Source: Bacillota bacterium (GTDB taxonomy: Bacteria; Bacillota; Sulfobacillia; JAJZYS01; JAILZS01). Taken from it: 51,581 nt of DNA. The stretch covers positions 1 through 51,581 of the forward strand of contig JAILZS010000016.1 in assembly GCA_023512375.1 (NCBI GenBank), written 5' to 3'. Below the pieces are notes generated by a model. The model saw only the letters and a list, made by a program, of their open reading frames with translations, was not told the DNA's origin and did not search any database. Position numbers and translations under genes: made by a program. Positions 1 to 8,169 of the stretch are shown piece after piece. Within the stretch, counting starts at the first letter, position 1. Every line of letters starts with the position of its first letter.

Positions 1-200
1 TTCTCGTCAGCATCGTTGAGAGCTTGTGGTGAAAGTCCCGCCGCCGGTTGCGAACCCGCCGGTGAAGCCGGGCCACGGAAAGCGCCGCCTTGCGCCGGCG
101 GTAAGACCCCTTTTGCTCAATCGGATAGTTTCATAGGTATATTCTCCCATAAACAACCTCGCTGTTCAACAAACTATCCAGCAGTTGTATACCCTCGCTT
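1..200. other. Atypical gene-free segment, possible mobile-element remnant
   Basis: No convincing gene is present. The stretch from about 110 to 200 is visibly richer in A+T than the rest of the window. It carries a perfect 9-bp inverted repeat (GGATAGTTT at 123-131, AAACTATCC at 171-179). Near 30-40 is GGTGAAAGTCC, a string often met in domain I of bacterial group II introns, followed by GC-rich self-complementary sequence. No reverse transcriptase or transposase lies beside it, so the identity as an intron or IS remnant is a guess. Nothing else is recognisable before the ribosome-binding site of the next gene. Confidence 0.25.
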
Positions 201-300
201 GTAGTGGCACGGGCGGGCCCCGTCACCGAACGCGCCCTGCGCCGAGGGACGACGCATAGAGTAATGGATCCAACGCGGCGCTCGCGGGGAGGAGAGGGCC

Positions 301-807
301 ATGCCGACGCCGACGCAGGAGGACTATCTCAAGGCCATCTGGACCCTCATCCAGACCAAAGGGTACGCGCGCGTAAGCGACATCGCCGACCGCCTCGGCA
401 TCCGCCACGCCTCCGTGAGCCGCATGGTGCGACGCCTGCACGCCGAGGGGTTGACCACGTACGAGCCGTATCGCGGCCTCAACCTCACGCCCGCCGGGCG
501 CCGGCGGGGCCGGGCCCTGGTCGAGCGCCAGCGCGTGCTCCGGGCCTGGCTCGTCGCCCTCGGGCTTGGGCCGGGCCCGGAGCTCGACCGCACGGTGGAG
601 GGGATCGAGCACCACTTCGGCCCCCAGGCTCTGCGAGGGGTGGAGCGCCTGGTGGCGTACATCGGCCACCACGAGGCCTGGTGGAGGCAATTCCGGGACG
701 CGGCCGGCGGGGAAGGGACGGGCCCGGACGCCCCGGCACCCGAGACGGAGCGGGAGGGAGAGCTCGACCCGCCTCGCTCCCAGGGGACGGAGGCGGAGCT
801 TCCCTAG
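301..807 (+). CDS. MntR/DtxR-family metal-dependent transcriptional regulator with altered metal site
   Basis: The 168-residue product aligns without gaps to Bacillus subtilis MntR over most of its length. It has an N-terminal winged helix (residues about 5-65, with GYARVSDIA and YEPYRGL) followed by the dimerisation helices and the VEGIEHH metal motif at 99-105. MntR-type proteins repress manganese uptake when loaded with Mn(II). Asp8 and the Glu/Glu/His of VEGIEHH are kept, but by my alignment the ligands equivalent to Glu11 and His77 are Lys11 and Gln77. A polar tail of about 40 residues extends beyond the usual end. The ATG is preceded by GGGGAGGAG at a good distance. No manganese transporter gene is nearby. 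Family assignment is secure; the sensed metal is uncertain. Confidence 0.88.
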   Translation: MPTPTQEDYLKAIWTLIQTKGYARVSDIADRLGIRHASVSRMVRRLHAEGLTTYEPYRGLNLTPAGRRRGRALVERQRVLRAWLVALGLGPGPELDRTVEGIEHHFGPQALRGVERLVAYIGHHEAWWRQFRDAAGGEGTGPDAPAPETEREGELDPPRSQGTEAELP

Positions 808-877
808 GCGCGGCCCGGGACGCGCTGGCAGGAGCCGGCGGCATCGCCGTCCAACCGGCGGGCGAGGTGGTCTTTCC

Positions 878-1834
878 ATGATGCGCTGCGCCGTGCTGGA
901 CGACTACCAGGGGGTGGCCTTGGCCTTGGCCGACTGGGGCTCGCTCGCGCCCCGGGTGGAGGTGCGGGCGGTGCCCGTGCCCCTGCGCGGTCCGGAGGAG
1001 GTCGGGCGGGAGGTGGGTGACTGCGACATCCTCGTGGCCATGCGGGAACGCACGCGCCTGGACGCGGCCGCCCTCGACCGCCTGGGGCGCCTGCGCCTCA
1101 TCGTCACGACGGGCATGCGCAACGCCGCCATCGACCTTGAGGCGGCGCGGGAGCGCGGCATCGTCGTGTGCGGCACGGAGGGCCGGGGCGAGCCCACGGT
1201 GGAGCTCACCTGGGCCCTCATCCTCGCCCTGGCCCGCCACCTTGCGGACGAAGACCTCTGCCGGCGCGGCGTGACACCCTGGCAGCGCACCGTCGGGGCC
1301 GACATGGCCGGGCGGCGCCTCGGCGTGGTGGGGCTGGGGCGGATCGGCACGGGCGTGGCCCGCGTGGGGCTGGCGTTCGGGATGGAGGTGACGGCTTGGA
1401 GCCCGCATCTCACGCCCGAGCGCGCCCAGGCCGTAGGGGTGACGCCGGCGCCCTCCCTCGACGCGCTCATGGCCACGTCCGACGTGGTCACCCTGCATCT
1501 CGTGCTGGGGGAGGGCACGCGGGGCCTCGTGGGCGCGCGGGAGCTCTCCCTCATGCGGCCCACGGCCCTGCTCGTGAACACCGCGCGGGCGGGGCTGGTG
1601 GACGTCGGAGCGCTGGTCGACGCCCTTCGCCGGGGACGGATCGCCGGCGCCGCCCTCGACGTGTTCGAACGCGAGCCGCTTGCGCCGGACGACCCCCTCC
1701 TCACCCTGGACAACGTCCTGCTGACGCCCCACCTGGGATACGTGACCGAGGGCACCTATCGCCTCTTCTACTCCCAGGCGGTGGAGGACATTGCCGCCTT
1801 CCTGGACGGCCGGCCGGTGCGCCGGTTGGCCTGA
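878..1834 (+). CDS. D-isomer-specific 2-hydroxyacid dehydrogenase
   Basis: This 318-residue product is an NAD(P)-dependent oxidoreductase of the D-2-hydroxyacid dehydrogenase family, reducing 2-keto acids or oxidising D-2-hydroxy acids in the cytoplasm. The Rossmann motif GLGRIGTGVARVG lies near residues 150-162. The catalytic Arg (VNTARAGLVD), Glu (DVFEREPL) and His (TPHLGYVTEG) motifs are all present in order in the C-terminal half. The specific substrate cannot be read; phosphoglycerate, glyoxylate/hydroxypyruvate or other keto acids are all possible. The start is the first of two consecutive ATG codons; no strong Shine-Dalgarno sequence is visible. It follows the MntR-like gene by 70 bases and may be cotranscribed with it. 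Confidence 0.85.
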   Translation: MMRCAVLDDYQGVALALADWGSLAPRVEVRAVPVPLRGPEEVGREVGDCDILVAMRERTRLDAAALDRLGRLRLIVTTGMRNAAIDLEAARERGIVVCGTEGRGEPTVELTWALILALARHLADEDLCRRGVTPWQRTVGADMAGRRLGVVGLGRIGTGVARVGLAFGMEVTAWSPHLTPERAQAVGVTPAPSLDALMATSDVVTLHLVLGEGTRGLVGARELSLMRPTALLVNTARAGLVDVGALVDALRRGRIAGAALDVFEREPLAPDDPLLTLDNVLLTPHLGYVTEGTYRLFYSQAVEDIAAFLDGRPVRRLA

Positions 1835-1868
1835 GACTCGCGTCGCAGCGGGGACGAGGCGGTTTTGG

Positions 1869-1874
1869 TACAGT
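1869..1874 (+). promoter_or_regulatory. Putative extended -10 promoter for the cytochrome gene
   Basis: TTGGTACAGT contains an extended -10 (TGnTACAGT) about 75 bases before the cytochrome c start, in the 113-base gap after the dehydrogenase. No convincing -35 is seen. The -10 form TACnnT recurs at other promoters in this window. Confidence 0.3.
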
Positions 1875-1947
1875 AACGGGCGTAGGGACATCGATCCCGG
1901 CAGTCGGCCGCCTCGCGCCGGCGGCCCGGAACGGAGGCGCCAGGGTT

Positions 1948-2487
1948 TTGAAGCGTGGAGATCGTCTCTTCGGCACCGTGGTCGGCTGGCTCATCGGCCT
2001 GGGCATGGTGGCGTTCGCCGTCGTCGGGTTCATCGCCATCAACCAGGCGACCCCGCTCTCCTCCAGCCAGTACCTGTCCAGCACGACGCCCTCCCCGTCG
2101 GCGCCGACGCCCGCCCCGAGCGCGCCCTCGGCGCCCGGGAAGGCGAGCCGCCCGTCGACGCCGTCGGCGCCGCCCTCCGCCCCCAAGGGCGGCACGAGCA
2201 CGGCCCAGCTGGCCAGCATGGGGGCGACGATCGTCACCGCCCAGTGCCAGGCCTGCCACGTGATCGGCGGCAAGGGGCAGACCATCGGCCCCGACCTGGA
2301 CAAGGTGATGGCGGGCCAGACGGTGCCCGGCATGGTGCCGGGCGGAAAGCCCACCGACCCCACCTGGCTGGCGCGCTGGATTGCCAATCCCCAGGCGGTA
2401 TGGCCCTCCGCCACCATGCCCAACCTCGGCCTCACCCCCACCCAGGTGCAGGCGGTGGTGGCCTTCCTCACCACACGCGTGAAGTGA
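1948..2487 (+). CDS. Membrane-anchored class I cytochrome c
   Basis: The 179-residue protein has one N-terminal transmembrane helix (about residues 8-32), a Ser/Pro/Ala-rich linker (about 40-85) and a cytochrome c fold. The haem c attachment motif CQACH is near residue 98, and a likely axial Met sits in ATMPNLGL about 65 residues later. The domain is expected to face outside the membrane and carry electrons to a terminal oxidase or other acceptor. The start chosen is TTG, because GGAGG lies about 10 bases upstream and no ATG is available before the membrane helix. It is flanked by unrelated redox genes, so its partner is not evident. Typical of small anchored cytochromes of aerobic Gram-positives. 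Confidence 0.85.
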   Translation: MKRGDRLFGTVVGWLIGLGMVAFAVVGFIAINQATPLSSSQYLSSTTPSPSAPTPAPSAPSAPGKASRPSTPSAPPSAPKGGTSTAQLASMGATIVTAQCQACHVIGGKGQTIGPDLDKVMAGQTVPGMVPGGKPTDPTWLARWIANPQAVWPSATMPNLGLTPTQVQAVVAFLTTRVK

Positions 2488-2515
2488 CGCCGGTCGACCG
2501 GGGGAGGTGCGCGCC

Positions 2516-3019
2516 GTGTCCGAGGGGGTGACGGTCGAGCTGCCCGACGATCCCGCCCTCGCCTACCCCCTTTTGGCGGAGCAGGTGCGGGCGGTGATGG
2601 CGGGCGAGCGCGACGCGGTGGCGAACATGGCGAACGCGGCCGCCCTTCTGGGCCACCACCTGCGGCGCGTGAACTGGGTGGGGTTCTACGTCGTGCGCGG
2701 GCGCGACCTCGTGCTGGGGCCGTTTTGGGGCCTGCCTGCCTGCGTGCGCATCGCGCGCGGCCGCGGCGTGTGCGGCACCGCCTGGGAGCGAGGGAGCACG
2801 GTGGTGGTGCCGGACGTGCACCGTTTTGCCGACCACATCGCCTGCGACCCGGCTTCGCGCAGCGAGGTGGTGGTGCCGATGCGGGACAGGGGCGGAAGCG
2901 TAGTGGCCGTGCTGGACTGCGACAGCCCGGAGCCGGACCGCTTCGGCCCGCCGGAGGTGCGGTTGCTGGAAGAGGTGGCGGCGGACGTGGCGGCGGCGTG
3001 CGACTGGCCGCTCCCCTGA
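2516..3019 (+). CDS. msrC: Free methionine-(R)-sulfoxide reductase (GAF-domain)
   Basis: This single-GAF-domain protein of 167 residues matches fRMsr enzymes, which reduce free L-methionine-(R)-sulfoxide with thioredoxin and so repair oxidised methionine. All three conserved cysteines are visible: two in LPACVRIARGRGVCGTA and one in HIACDPASRSEVVVP. The NWVGFYVV segment and the C-terminal helix are also family-typical. GTG at 2516 is taken as the start because GGGGAGG at 2501-2507 would otherwise overlap the upstream GTG at 2507. It follows the cytochrome gene by 28 bases, suggesting cotranscription. Confidence 0.9.
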   Translation: MSEGVTVELPDDPALAYPLLAEQVRAVMAGERDAVANMANAAALLGHHLRRVNWVGFYVVRGRDLVLGPFWGLPACVRIARGRGVCGTAWERGSTVVVPDVHRFADHIACDPASRSEVVVPMRDRGGSVVAVLDCDSPEPDRFGPPEVRLLEEVAADVAAACDWPLP

Positions 3020-3036
3020 ACCTCCTGGGGCAACCC

Positions 3037-3066
3037 TGGACCCCGATCGCCGCGCCATGGTACTCT
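3037..3066 (+). promoter_or_regulatory. Possible promoter of the threonine operon
   Basis: TGGACC (3037-3042), an 18-base spacer and TACTCT (3061-3066) form a weak sigma-A-like promoter 50 bases before hom. It resembles the TACnnT -10 elements seen at clearer promoters in this window. Inference only. Confidence 0.3.
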
Positions 3067-3115
3067 CGTCCCACACTCGAACCCCCGGGCGGGGGTGGGC
3101 GAAGGCGGTTGGCGG

Positions 3116-4435
3116 ATGCGGATCGGTCTCTTGGGGGCGGGCACGGTGGGGTCGTCGCTGCTCGCCCTGCTTGTGCAGCACGAGGATGACCTGAGAAAAC
3201 GCCTGGGCGAGCCCCTTGAGGTGGCGGCGGTGGTGGTGCGCGACGGCGCACGCCCTCGCCGCCTGTCCATGCCCGCAGGGGCGGTACTCACGACGGATGC
3301 CGGCCGCGTGGTCGACGACCCCGAGGTGGAGATCGTGGTCGAGGCGATGGGCGGCCTGGAGCCGGCGCGCACGTACGCCCTGCGCGCCCTGGGGCGGGGG
3401 GCCGACTGGGTGAGCGCGAACAAGGCGCTTGTCGCCGGGGCCGGGCCGGAGCTCTTCCGCGCGGCGGCAGCGAGCGGTGCCGACCTGAGGTTCGAGGCGG
3501 CCGTGGGGGCGGCGGTGCCGGTCGTGGGCACCCTGCAGGACGCCCTGGGTGCCGCCCGCGTCCTCGCCATCGCCGGTGTCCTCAACGGTTCCACGAACTT
3601 CATCCTCGCCCGCATGGCGGCCGGGGACGATGCCGCGGCGGCGATCGAACGCGCCCGGGCCCTCGGCTACCTGGAGGCGGACGCGGCCGACGACCTCGAC
3701 GGGTACGACGCGGCGCGCAAGATCGCCATCCTCGCCTCCCTCGCCGGGGGCCGCCACCTCGCGCCGGAGGGCGTCGCCGTACGCGGCGTGGGGGGACTGA
3801 CGGGCGACGACCTGCAGATGGCCGCAGCCCTGGGGTGCGAGGTGAAGCTCCTGGCGGTGGCCGAGCGCGCGGAGGACGGCTTCGCCGCCTGGGTGGCGCC
3901 TGCCCTCGTGCCGGCGACCAGCCCGCTGGCCGCCGTACGGGGGGCAGCCAACGCCGTCCTCATCGCCTCCATCCCCGGAGGGGAGACGCTGGTGGCCGGG
4001 CAGGGTGCGGGCGGCGCCCCTACCGCCAGCGCCCTCGCCGGCGATCTCCTGGCGGCGGCGCGCCGTCGGCGGGCAGGCGGGCGCGGACCTACGTTCGCCT
4101 GGCGGGAGGCGCCGGCGTCGCCCCCTGCCCCGCCGCCGCGGCGCCACGTCATGAGGGTCGTGACGGCGGGGGCCAAGCCGCCCGACCTCGCCGCGGTGCC
4201 GGGCGTGCGGGGCGTCGCGGCCCAAGGAGAGGGATGGACGGCCGTGGCCACCGAGGCGATGGACGACGCCCGTGTGGCGGAGGTGCGCCGCCGCCTGCGC
4301 GCGGTCGCGGGCGTGCGTGAGGTGGGGGTGGCGCTGACAAGGTGGCGGGCGGAGCGGGCGGAGGGCGAGGAGTGGTGGCGGCCGCCAGTGGGTGAGGCAT
4401 GGGCGGCGGCGGCGCGGGAGGGGGCGCTGGCGTGA
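3116..4435 (+). CDS. hom: Homoserine dehydrogenase
   Basis: The 439-residue enzyme reduces aspartate semialdehyde to homoserine, the branch point to threonine and methionine. It shows the N-terminal nucleotide-binding motif GLLGAGTVGSS, the substrate-domain signature GVLNGSTNFIL near residue 155, and GYLEADAADDLDGYDAARK, which holds the catalytic Asp/Lys cluster. The last 80 or so residues resemble a divergent ACT domain, the usual site of threonine feedback, though with little conservation. ATG at 3116 is preferred over GTG at 3095 because it starts directly at the Rossmann strand. The 3' end overlaps thrC by four bases, so the two are translationally coupled. Confidence 0.95.
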   Translation: MRIGLLGAGTVGSSLLALLVQHEDDLRKRLGEPLEVAAVVVRDGARPRRLSMPAGAVLTTDAGRVVDDPEVEIVVEAMGGLEPARTYALRALGRGADWVSANKALVAGAGPELFRAAAASGADLRFEAAVGAAVPVVGTLQDALGAARVLAIAGVLNGSTNFILARMAAGDDAAAAIERARALGYLEADAADDLDGYDAARKIAILASLAGGRHLAPEGVAVRGVGGLTGDDLQMAAALGCEVKLLAVAERAEDGFAAWVAPALVPATSPLAAVRGAANAVLIASIPGGETLVAGQGAGGAPTASALAGDLLAAARRRRAGGRGPTFAWREAPASPPAPPPRRHVMRVVTAGAKPPDLAAVPGVRGVAAQGEGWTAVATEAMDDARVAEVRRRLRAVAGVREVGVALTRWRAERAEGEEWWRPPVGEAWAAAAREGALA

Positions 4436-5508
4436 GCGCGTCGCCGTGGCCGGGGGTGGTGGTCCGGTACCGTGAGCGCCTCCCCCTCCCCGCTGGTGCC
4501 GAGCCGGTGACACTCCTGGAAGGCAACACCCCCCTTCTGCCGGCCGACGCCCTTTCGCCCGGCGGCCCTCGCCTGTGGCTCAAGTTGGAGAGCATGAACC
4601 CCACCGCGTCCTTCAAGGATCGGGGCATGACGGTGGCGGTGACGGCGGCGCGGGCGGCGGGGGCGCGCACCGTGGTCTGCGCCTCCACCGGCAATACCGC
4701 GGCCTCGGCGGCGGCCTATGCCGCCCGCGCCGGCATGGCGTGCGTCGTGGTCCTTCCCGCCGGCGCCGTGGCGCAAGGCAAGCTCCTCCAGGCGCGGGCG
4801 GCCGGGGCACGCACGGTCGCCATCGAGGCGGGGTTCGACGGCGCCCTGGCGCTGGTGCGGGAGGTGGCCGCCCTCCATCCGGAGATCGCCCTCGTGAACT
4901 CCGTCAACCCCCTGCGGCTGGAGGGTCAGAAGACGGCCGCGTTCGAGATCGTCGACGCCCTGGGGCGGGCGCCGACGGCGCTCGTGCTGCCGGTGGGCAA
5001 CGCGGGAAACATCAGCGCCTACCACCGCGGCTTCGAGGAAGCGAGGCGGCTGGGCTGGATCGACCGCCTGCCGCGCCTGTTCGGCGTGCAGGCGGCCGGG
5101 GCGGCGCCGCTTGTGGACGGGGCCGAGGTGGAGCACCCCGAGACGGTGGCGAGCGCCATCCGCATCGGCCGACCTGCCTCGGCCGCCCTGGCGCGCGAGG
5201 CGGTACGGGCCACGGGTGGGGCCTTCCTCAAGGTGGAGGACCGGGAGATCCTGGCCGCCTACCGCGATCTGCCCCGGCGCCTGGGCGTGTTCGCCGAACC
5301 CGCGTCGGCGGCCGCCGTGGCGGGCTTTGCCCGCCTCCTGGCGCAGGGGACCTGGGGGCCGGACGACGACGTGGTGGCCGTGATCACCGGTCACGGCCTC
5401 AAGGACCCCGGTACGGCCGAGGGGGAGTTGGGCGGCGGGGAGGTGCGCCGGGTGCCCGCCGAGCGCGCCGCCGTCGAGGAGGCCATCCTGGGAGAGGCGT
5501 GGGTGTGA
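4432..5508 (+). CDS. thrC: Threonine synthase
   Basis: This PLP enzyme of 358 residues converts O-phosphohomoserine to threonine. Visible motifs are LLEGNTPLLPA near the N-terminus, NPTASFKDRGM with the PLP-binding Lys, the phosphate-binding ASTGNTAASAA, and VLPVGNAGNISAYHRG. Length matches the short Bacillus-type ThrC. The GTG at 4432 overlaps the hom stop (GTGA) and has GGGAGGGGG about 8 bases upstream, so I prefer it to ATG 4399, which would overlap hom by 37 bases. It sits between hom and thrB in the classical order of Gram-positive threonine operons. Confidence 0.96.
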   Translation: MSASPWPGVVVRYRERLPLPAGAEPVTLLEGNTPLLPADALSPGGPRLWLKLESMNPTASFKDRGMTVAVTAARAAGARTVVCASTGNTAASAAAYAARAGMACVVVLPAGAVAQGKLLQARAAGARTVAIEAGFDGALALVREVAALHPEIALVNSVNPLRLEGQKTAAFEIVDALGRAPTALVLPVGNAGNISAYHRGFEEARRLGWIDRLPRLFGVQAAGAAPLVDGAEVEHPETVASAIRIGRPASAALAREAVRATGGAFLKVEDREILAAYRDLPRRLGVFAEPASAAAVAGFARLLAQGTWGPDDDVVAVITGHGLKDPGTAEGELGGGEVRRVPAERAAVEEAILGEAWV

Positions 5509-6437
5509 GCGACGCCGGCCTCATGCCGTTCTCGGTCACCGCGCCCGCCTCCAGCGCCAACCTGGCCACGGGCTTCGACACCCTGGCTCTTGCCCTCGAC
5601 CTGAGGCTTCGCCTGCGCGTGACGGGAGCGAGGGAGGGGGCCGCAGGTCGCGGGGACAACGGTCTGCTCCGCTTGGCGGAGGGGGCGGCCGCAGCCGTGT
5701 ACCGGCGCGTCGGAAGGGAGCCCGACGTGGCCGTGCGGTTTGCCCTCGACTCCCCCATCCCGGCTGGGCGGGGGCTCGGCTCCAGCGCGGCGGCGCAGGC
5801 GGCCGGCATCGTGGCCGCCAACCTGCTCGTAGGGGGACCGCTGTCGGACGGCGACCTCTTGGACCTGCTGGCCGAGCTGGAGGGCCATGGGGACAATGCC
5901 GCCGCCGCCCTGTTCGGCGGTCTGACCTGGTCGTGGCGGGAGGGGGAGCACACGCGCGCTCTCACCTTCCAACCCCCTCCCCTCGAGGTGGCGCTCGCCG
6001 TGCCCCGGCACGGCATCGCCACCAGCCGCTCCCGCACACGGCTACCGCACAGCGTCGCCCTCGAGGACGCCGTCCACAACCTGCAGCGGGCTGGGCTGTG
6101 GCTGGCGGCGGCGGCGGCGGGAGACTGGAACCTCCTGTGGGCGGCGGCCGACGACCGGCTGCACCAGCCGGCGCGCAGCCGGCAGATGACCTACCTACAG
6201 CCGACCATCGCCGCCGCCAGGACGGCCGGGGCCCTGTTCGCCGCCCTGTCGGGCTCGGGCACGAGCGTCATGGCCCTCACCCGGCCAGGGGAGAGCCGGG
6301 CCGTGGCGGAGGCCATGGTGGCGGCCATGGCGGCCCTAGGGGTGGCGGCCACGCCCCGCCGCGTCCGCCCCTCGCCGCACGGGACCCGCGTATGGCGCGC
6401 GCCGGCGGAGGCCGCGGCGCGGACGGCGCCGGCATGA
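5505..6437 (+). CDS. thrB: Homoserine kinase (GHMP family)
   Basis: The 310-residue protein phosphorylates homoserine with ATP to give the ThrC substrate. The GHMP-kinase motifs are clear: PASSANLATGFDTLALAL at the N-terminus, the ATP-binding PAGRGLGSSAAAQAAG near residue 90, and the C-terminal LSGSGTSVMAL loop. The GTG start overlaps the thrC stop (GTGA), preceded by GGGAGAGG; ATG 5523 is an alternative. It completes the hom-thrC-thrB set. Confidence 0.95.
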   Translation: MSDAGLMPFSVTAPASSANLATGFDTLALALDLRLRLRVTGAREGAAGRGDNGLLRLAEGAAAAVYRRVGREPDVAVRFALDSPIPAGRGLGSSAAAQAAGIVAANLLVGGPLSDGDLLDLLAELEGHGDNAAAALFGGLTWSWREGEHTRALTFQPPPLEVALAVPRHGIATSRSRTRLPHSVALEDAVHNLQRAGLWLAAAAAGDWNLLWAAADDRLHQPARSRQMTYLQPTIAAARTAGALFAALSGSGTSVMALTRPGESRAVAEAMVAAMAALGVAATPRRVRPSPHGTRVWRAPAEAAARTAPA

Positions 6438-7462
6438 GGGCGCAGAGGCTGCCGGGCGCGGGGGAGGAGGCGGCGTTCCTCGCCGCCCAGGGGCTGACGC
6501 TCCGCCGTCTGCGGGCGGCATGGCGGGCGGTGCGCGCCGCCATGCCGCCCACCCCTCTCTTGGAGAGCCCCGACCTGTCCCGCCGTCTGGGCCGGCCGGT
6601 CTGGCTCAAGGCCGAGGTGGCCACGCCCGTGCGCGCGTTCAAGGTGCGCGGTGCGGTGGCCAAGGTGGCGGAACTGCGCGCCCGGAACGAGGCGGGCGGG
6701 CTCGTGACCGCCTCGGCCGGCAACCACGGCTTGGCCGTGGCCTGGGCCGGGCGACGTGCAGGCCTTCCCGTCACCGTGTACGTACCGCGCGGCGCCAACC
6801 CGGTGAAGGTGGCGGCCATCGCCGCCCTGGGTGCGGAGGTTTGCCGCACGGGGATCGACTACCAGGAGGCGGCAGAGGCGGCGGAGGAATGTGCCCGCCG
6901 CACGGGGAAGCGGCTCGCCCATCCCTTCGACGACCCTGCGGTGATCGCCGGCCAGGCGACGGTCGGGCGCGAGATCGCATGCTCCCTGCCCGACGTGGCG
7001 GAGGTAGCGGTGGCCGTCGGCGGCGGCGGCCTCGCTGCCGGCGTGGGTGCGGCGCTCGCCCTGTGGGCGCCGGCGGCACGCGTGGTCGGGGTGGAGATGC
7101 GGGGCGCAGACTCCATGCTGCGCTCGCTCGCGGCCGGACACGTCGTGGCCCTGGAGCGCGTGCACACCGTGGCCGACGGACTGGCGCCCCGCGCCGTGTC
7201 GGAGCGCACGCTGCGCACGGTGGCGCGCTACGCCCGCGTCCTCCCCCTGGAGGACGAGTCCCTGTACCCCGCCATGCGCTGGCTGGTGGAGCGCGAGCGC
7301 CTGTTGGCCGAGCCGTCGGGGGCGGCGACGGTGGCGGCAGCGCTCGAGGGGCTCCTGGCGGGGGAGGGACCGCTCGTCCTGGTGGTGAGCGGTGCGAACG
7401 TGACCCCGGCCGACCTGGCGCGCGCCCTGGCGGCGCCTCTTCCGGAGGTCGGCGGGGCATGA
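6434..7462 (+). CDS. Threonine/serine dehydratase-like PLP enzyme
   Basis: This 342-residue fold-type II PLP enzyme shows the Lys motif RAFKVRGA, the Asn loop TASAGNHGLAVAWA, and the glycine loop AVGGGGLAAGVG that holds the PLP phosphate. It lacks the C-terminal regulatory ACT-like domain of biosynthetic IlvA, so it resembles catabolic TdcB, short IlvA or serine racemase/hydroxyaspartate lyases. Placement straight after thrB (ATGA overlap) suggests it takes threonine to 2-oxobutyrate for isoleucine. That is inference; another 2-3-carbon amino acid substrate cannot be excluded. The start ATG overlaps the thrB stop. Confidence 0.85.
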   Translation: MRAQRLPGAGEEAAFLAAQGLTLRRLRAAWRAVRAAMPPTPLLESPDLSRRLGRPVWLKAEVATPVRAFKVRGAVAKVAELRARNEAGGLVTASAGNHGLAVAWAGRRAGLPVTVYVPRGANPVKVAAIAALGAEVCRTGIDYQEAAEAAEECARRTGKRLAHPFDDPAVIAGQATVGREIACSLPDVAEVAVAVGGGGLAAGVGAALALWAPAARVVGVEMRGADSMLRSLAAGHVVALERVHTVADGLAPRAVSERTLRTVARYARVLPLEDESLYPAMRWLVERERLLAEPSGAATVAAALEGLLAGEGPLVLVVSGANVTPADLARALAAPLPEVGGA

Positions 7463-8169
7463 CCGAAGCGGGAGAGGCTCCGCGGGACCTGGGGGAGCTC
7501 GCGACGCGGGTGTTCGGGTGCCGCCTCTGCCCTCGCCTGGTCGAACACCGCGAGCGCAAGGCGCGCGAACGCCGGCGCGCTTTCCGGCAGGAAGAGTACT
7601 GGGGACTCCCCCTCATGGGGTTCGGCGACCCCGCGGCCCGCCTTCTCCTGGTGGGCCTGGCGCCCGCCGCCCATGGCGGCAACCGCACCGGCCGGATGTT
7701 CACCGGCGACGCGAGCGGCGACTTCTTGTTCGCCGCCCTACACCGCGCCGGGTTCGCCAGCCAGCCGGTGAGCCGGGGGCGGGACGACGGCCTCACCCTA
7801 CACGACGCGTACGTGACCGCCGTCGTCCGCTGCGCGCCCCCGGGAAACCGCCCCCTGCCGGAAGAGATCGCCGCCTGCCGCCGTTACCTCGCCTGGGAGG
7901 TGGCCCTCCTGCCGCGCGTGCGCGCGGTCGTCGCCCTCGGCCGCATCGCCTGGGACGGCTTTTCCGCCTATCGACGATCGGTGGGGCTCGGGCGGCCGCG
8001 CGTCCCCTTCGCCCACGGTCGGGAGGAACGCCTGGAGCCCGACGGCCTCCACCTCCTGGCCAGCTACCACCCGAGCCGGCAGAACACGAACACCGGGCGC
8101 CTGACGCCCGAGATGCTCGACGCCGTCCTGGCGCGCGCCCGCGCCCTCCTGGACGCCGACCCTCCGTAG
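7459..8169 (+). CDS. Family 5 uracil-DNA glycosylase (UDGb)
   Basis: The 236-residue enzyme excises uracil and related deaminated bases from DNA. Family 5 signatures are exact: GLAPAAHGGNRTGRMFTGD near residue 70 and SYHPSRQNTNTGRLT near the C-terminus. Four cysteines fit the [4Fe-4S] cluster of this family (CRLC near residue 21, then two about 17 residues apart around CAPPGNRP). Such enzymes are frequent in thermophiles and high-GC bacteria, where cytosine deamination is a heavy burden. It is the last gene of the threonine operon and overlaps the dehydratase stop (ATGA), with no obvious metabolic link. Confidence 0.93.
   Translation: MTEAGEAPRDLGELATRVFGCRLCPRLVEHRERKARERRRAFRQEEYWGLPLMGFGDPAARLLLVGLAPAAHGGNRTGRMFTGDASGDFLFAALHRAGFASQPVSRGRDDGLTLHDAYVTAVVRCAPPGNRPLPEEIAACRRYLAWEVALLPRVRAVVALGRIAWDGFSAYRRSVGLGRPRVPFAHGREERLEPDGLHLLASYHPSRQNTNTGRLTPEMLDAVLARARALLDADPP

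Noticed and set aside
1-110. Cobalamin riboswitch suggested by GGTGAA and GCCGG-like strings
   Set aside because: No B12-box is present, spacing does not fit, and the following gene is a metalloregulator rather than a cobalamin gene.
123-179. Integron attC site suggested by the 9-bp inverted repeat
   Set aside because: The required RYYYAAC/GTTRRRY core pairs and imperfect long stem are absent, and no integrase or cassette genes are present.
485-1891. Long open frame on the minus strand across the MntR-like and dehydrogenase genes (468 codons)
   Set aside because: It is antisense to two well-supported genes. Its composition (Arg, Pro, Gly, His) is the usual artefact of very GC-rich third codon positions, with no recognisable domain.
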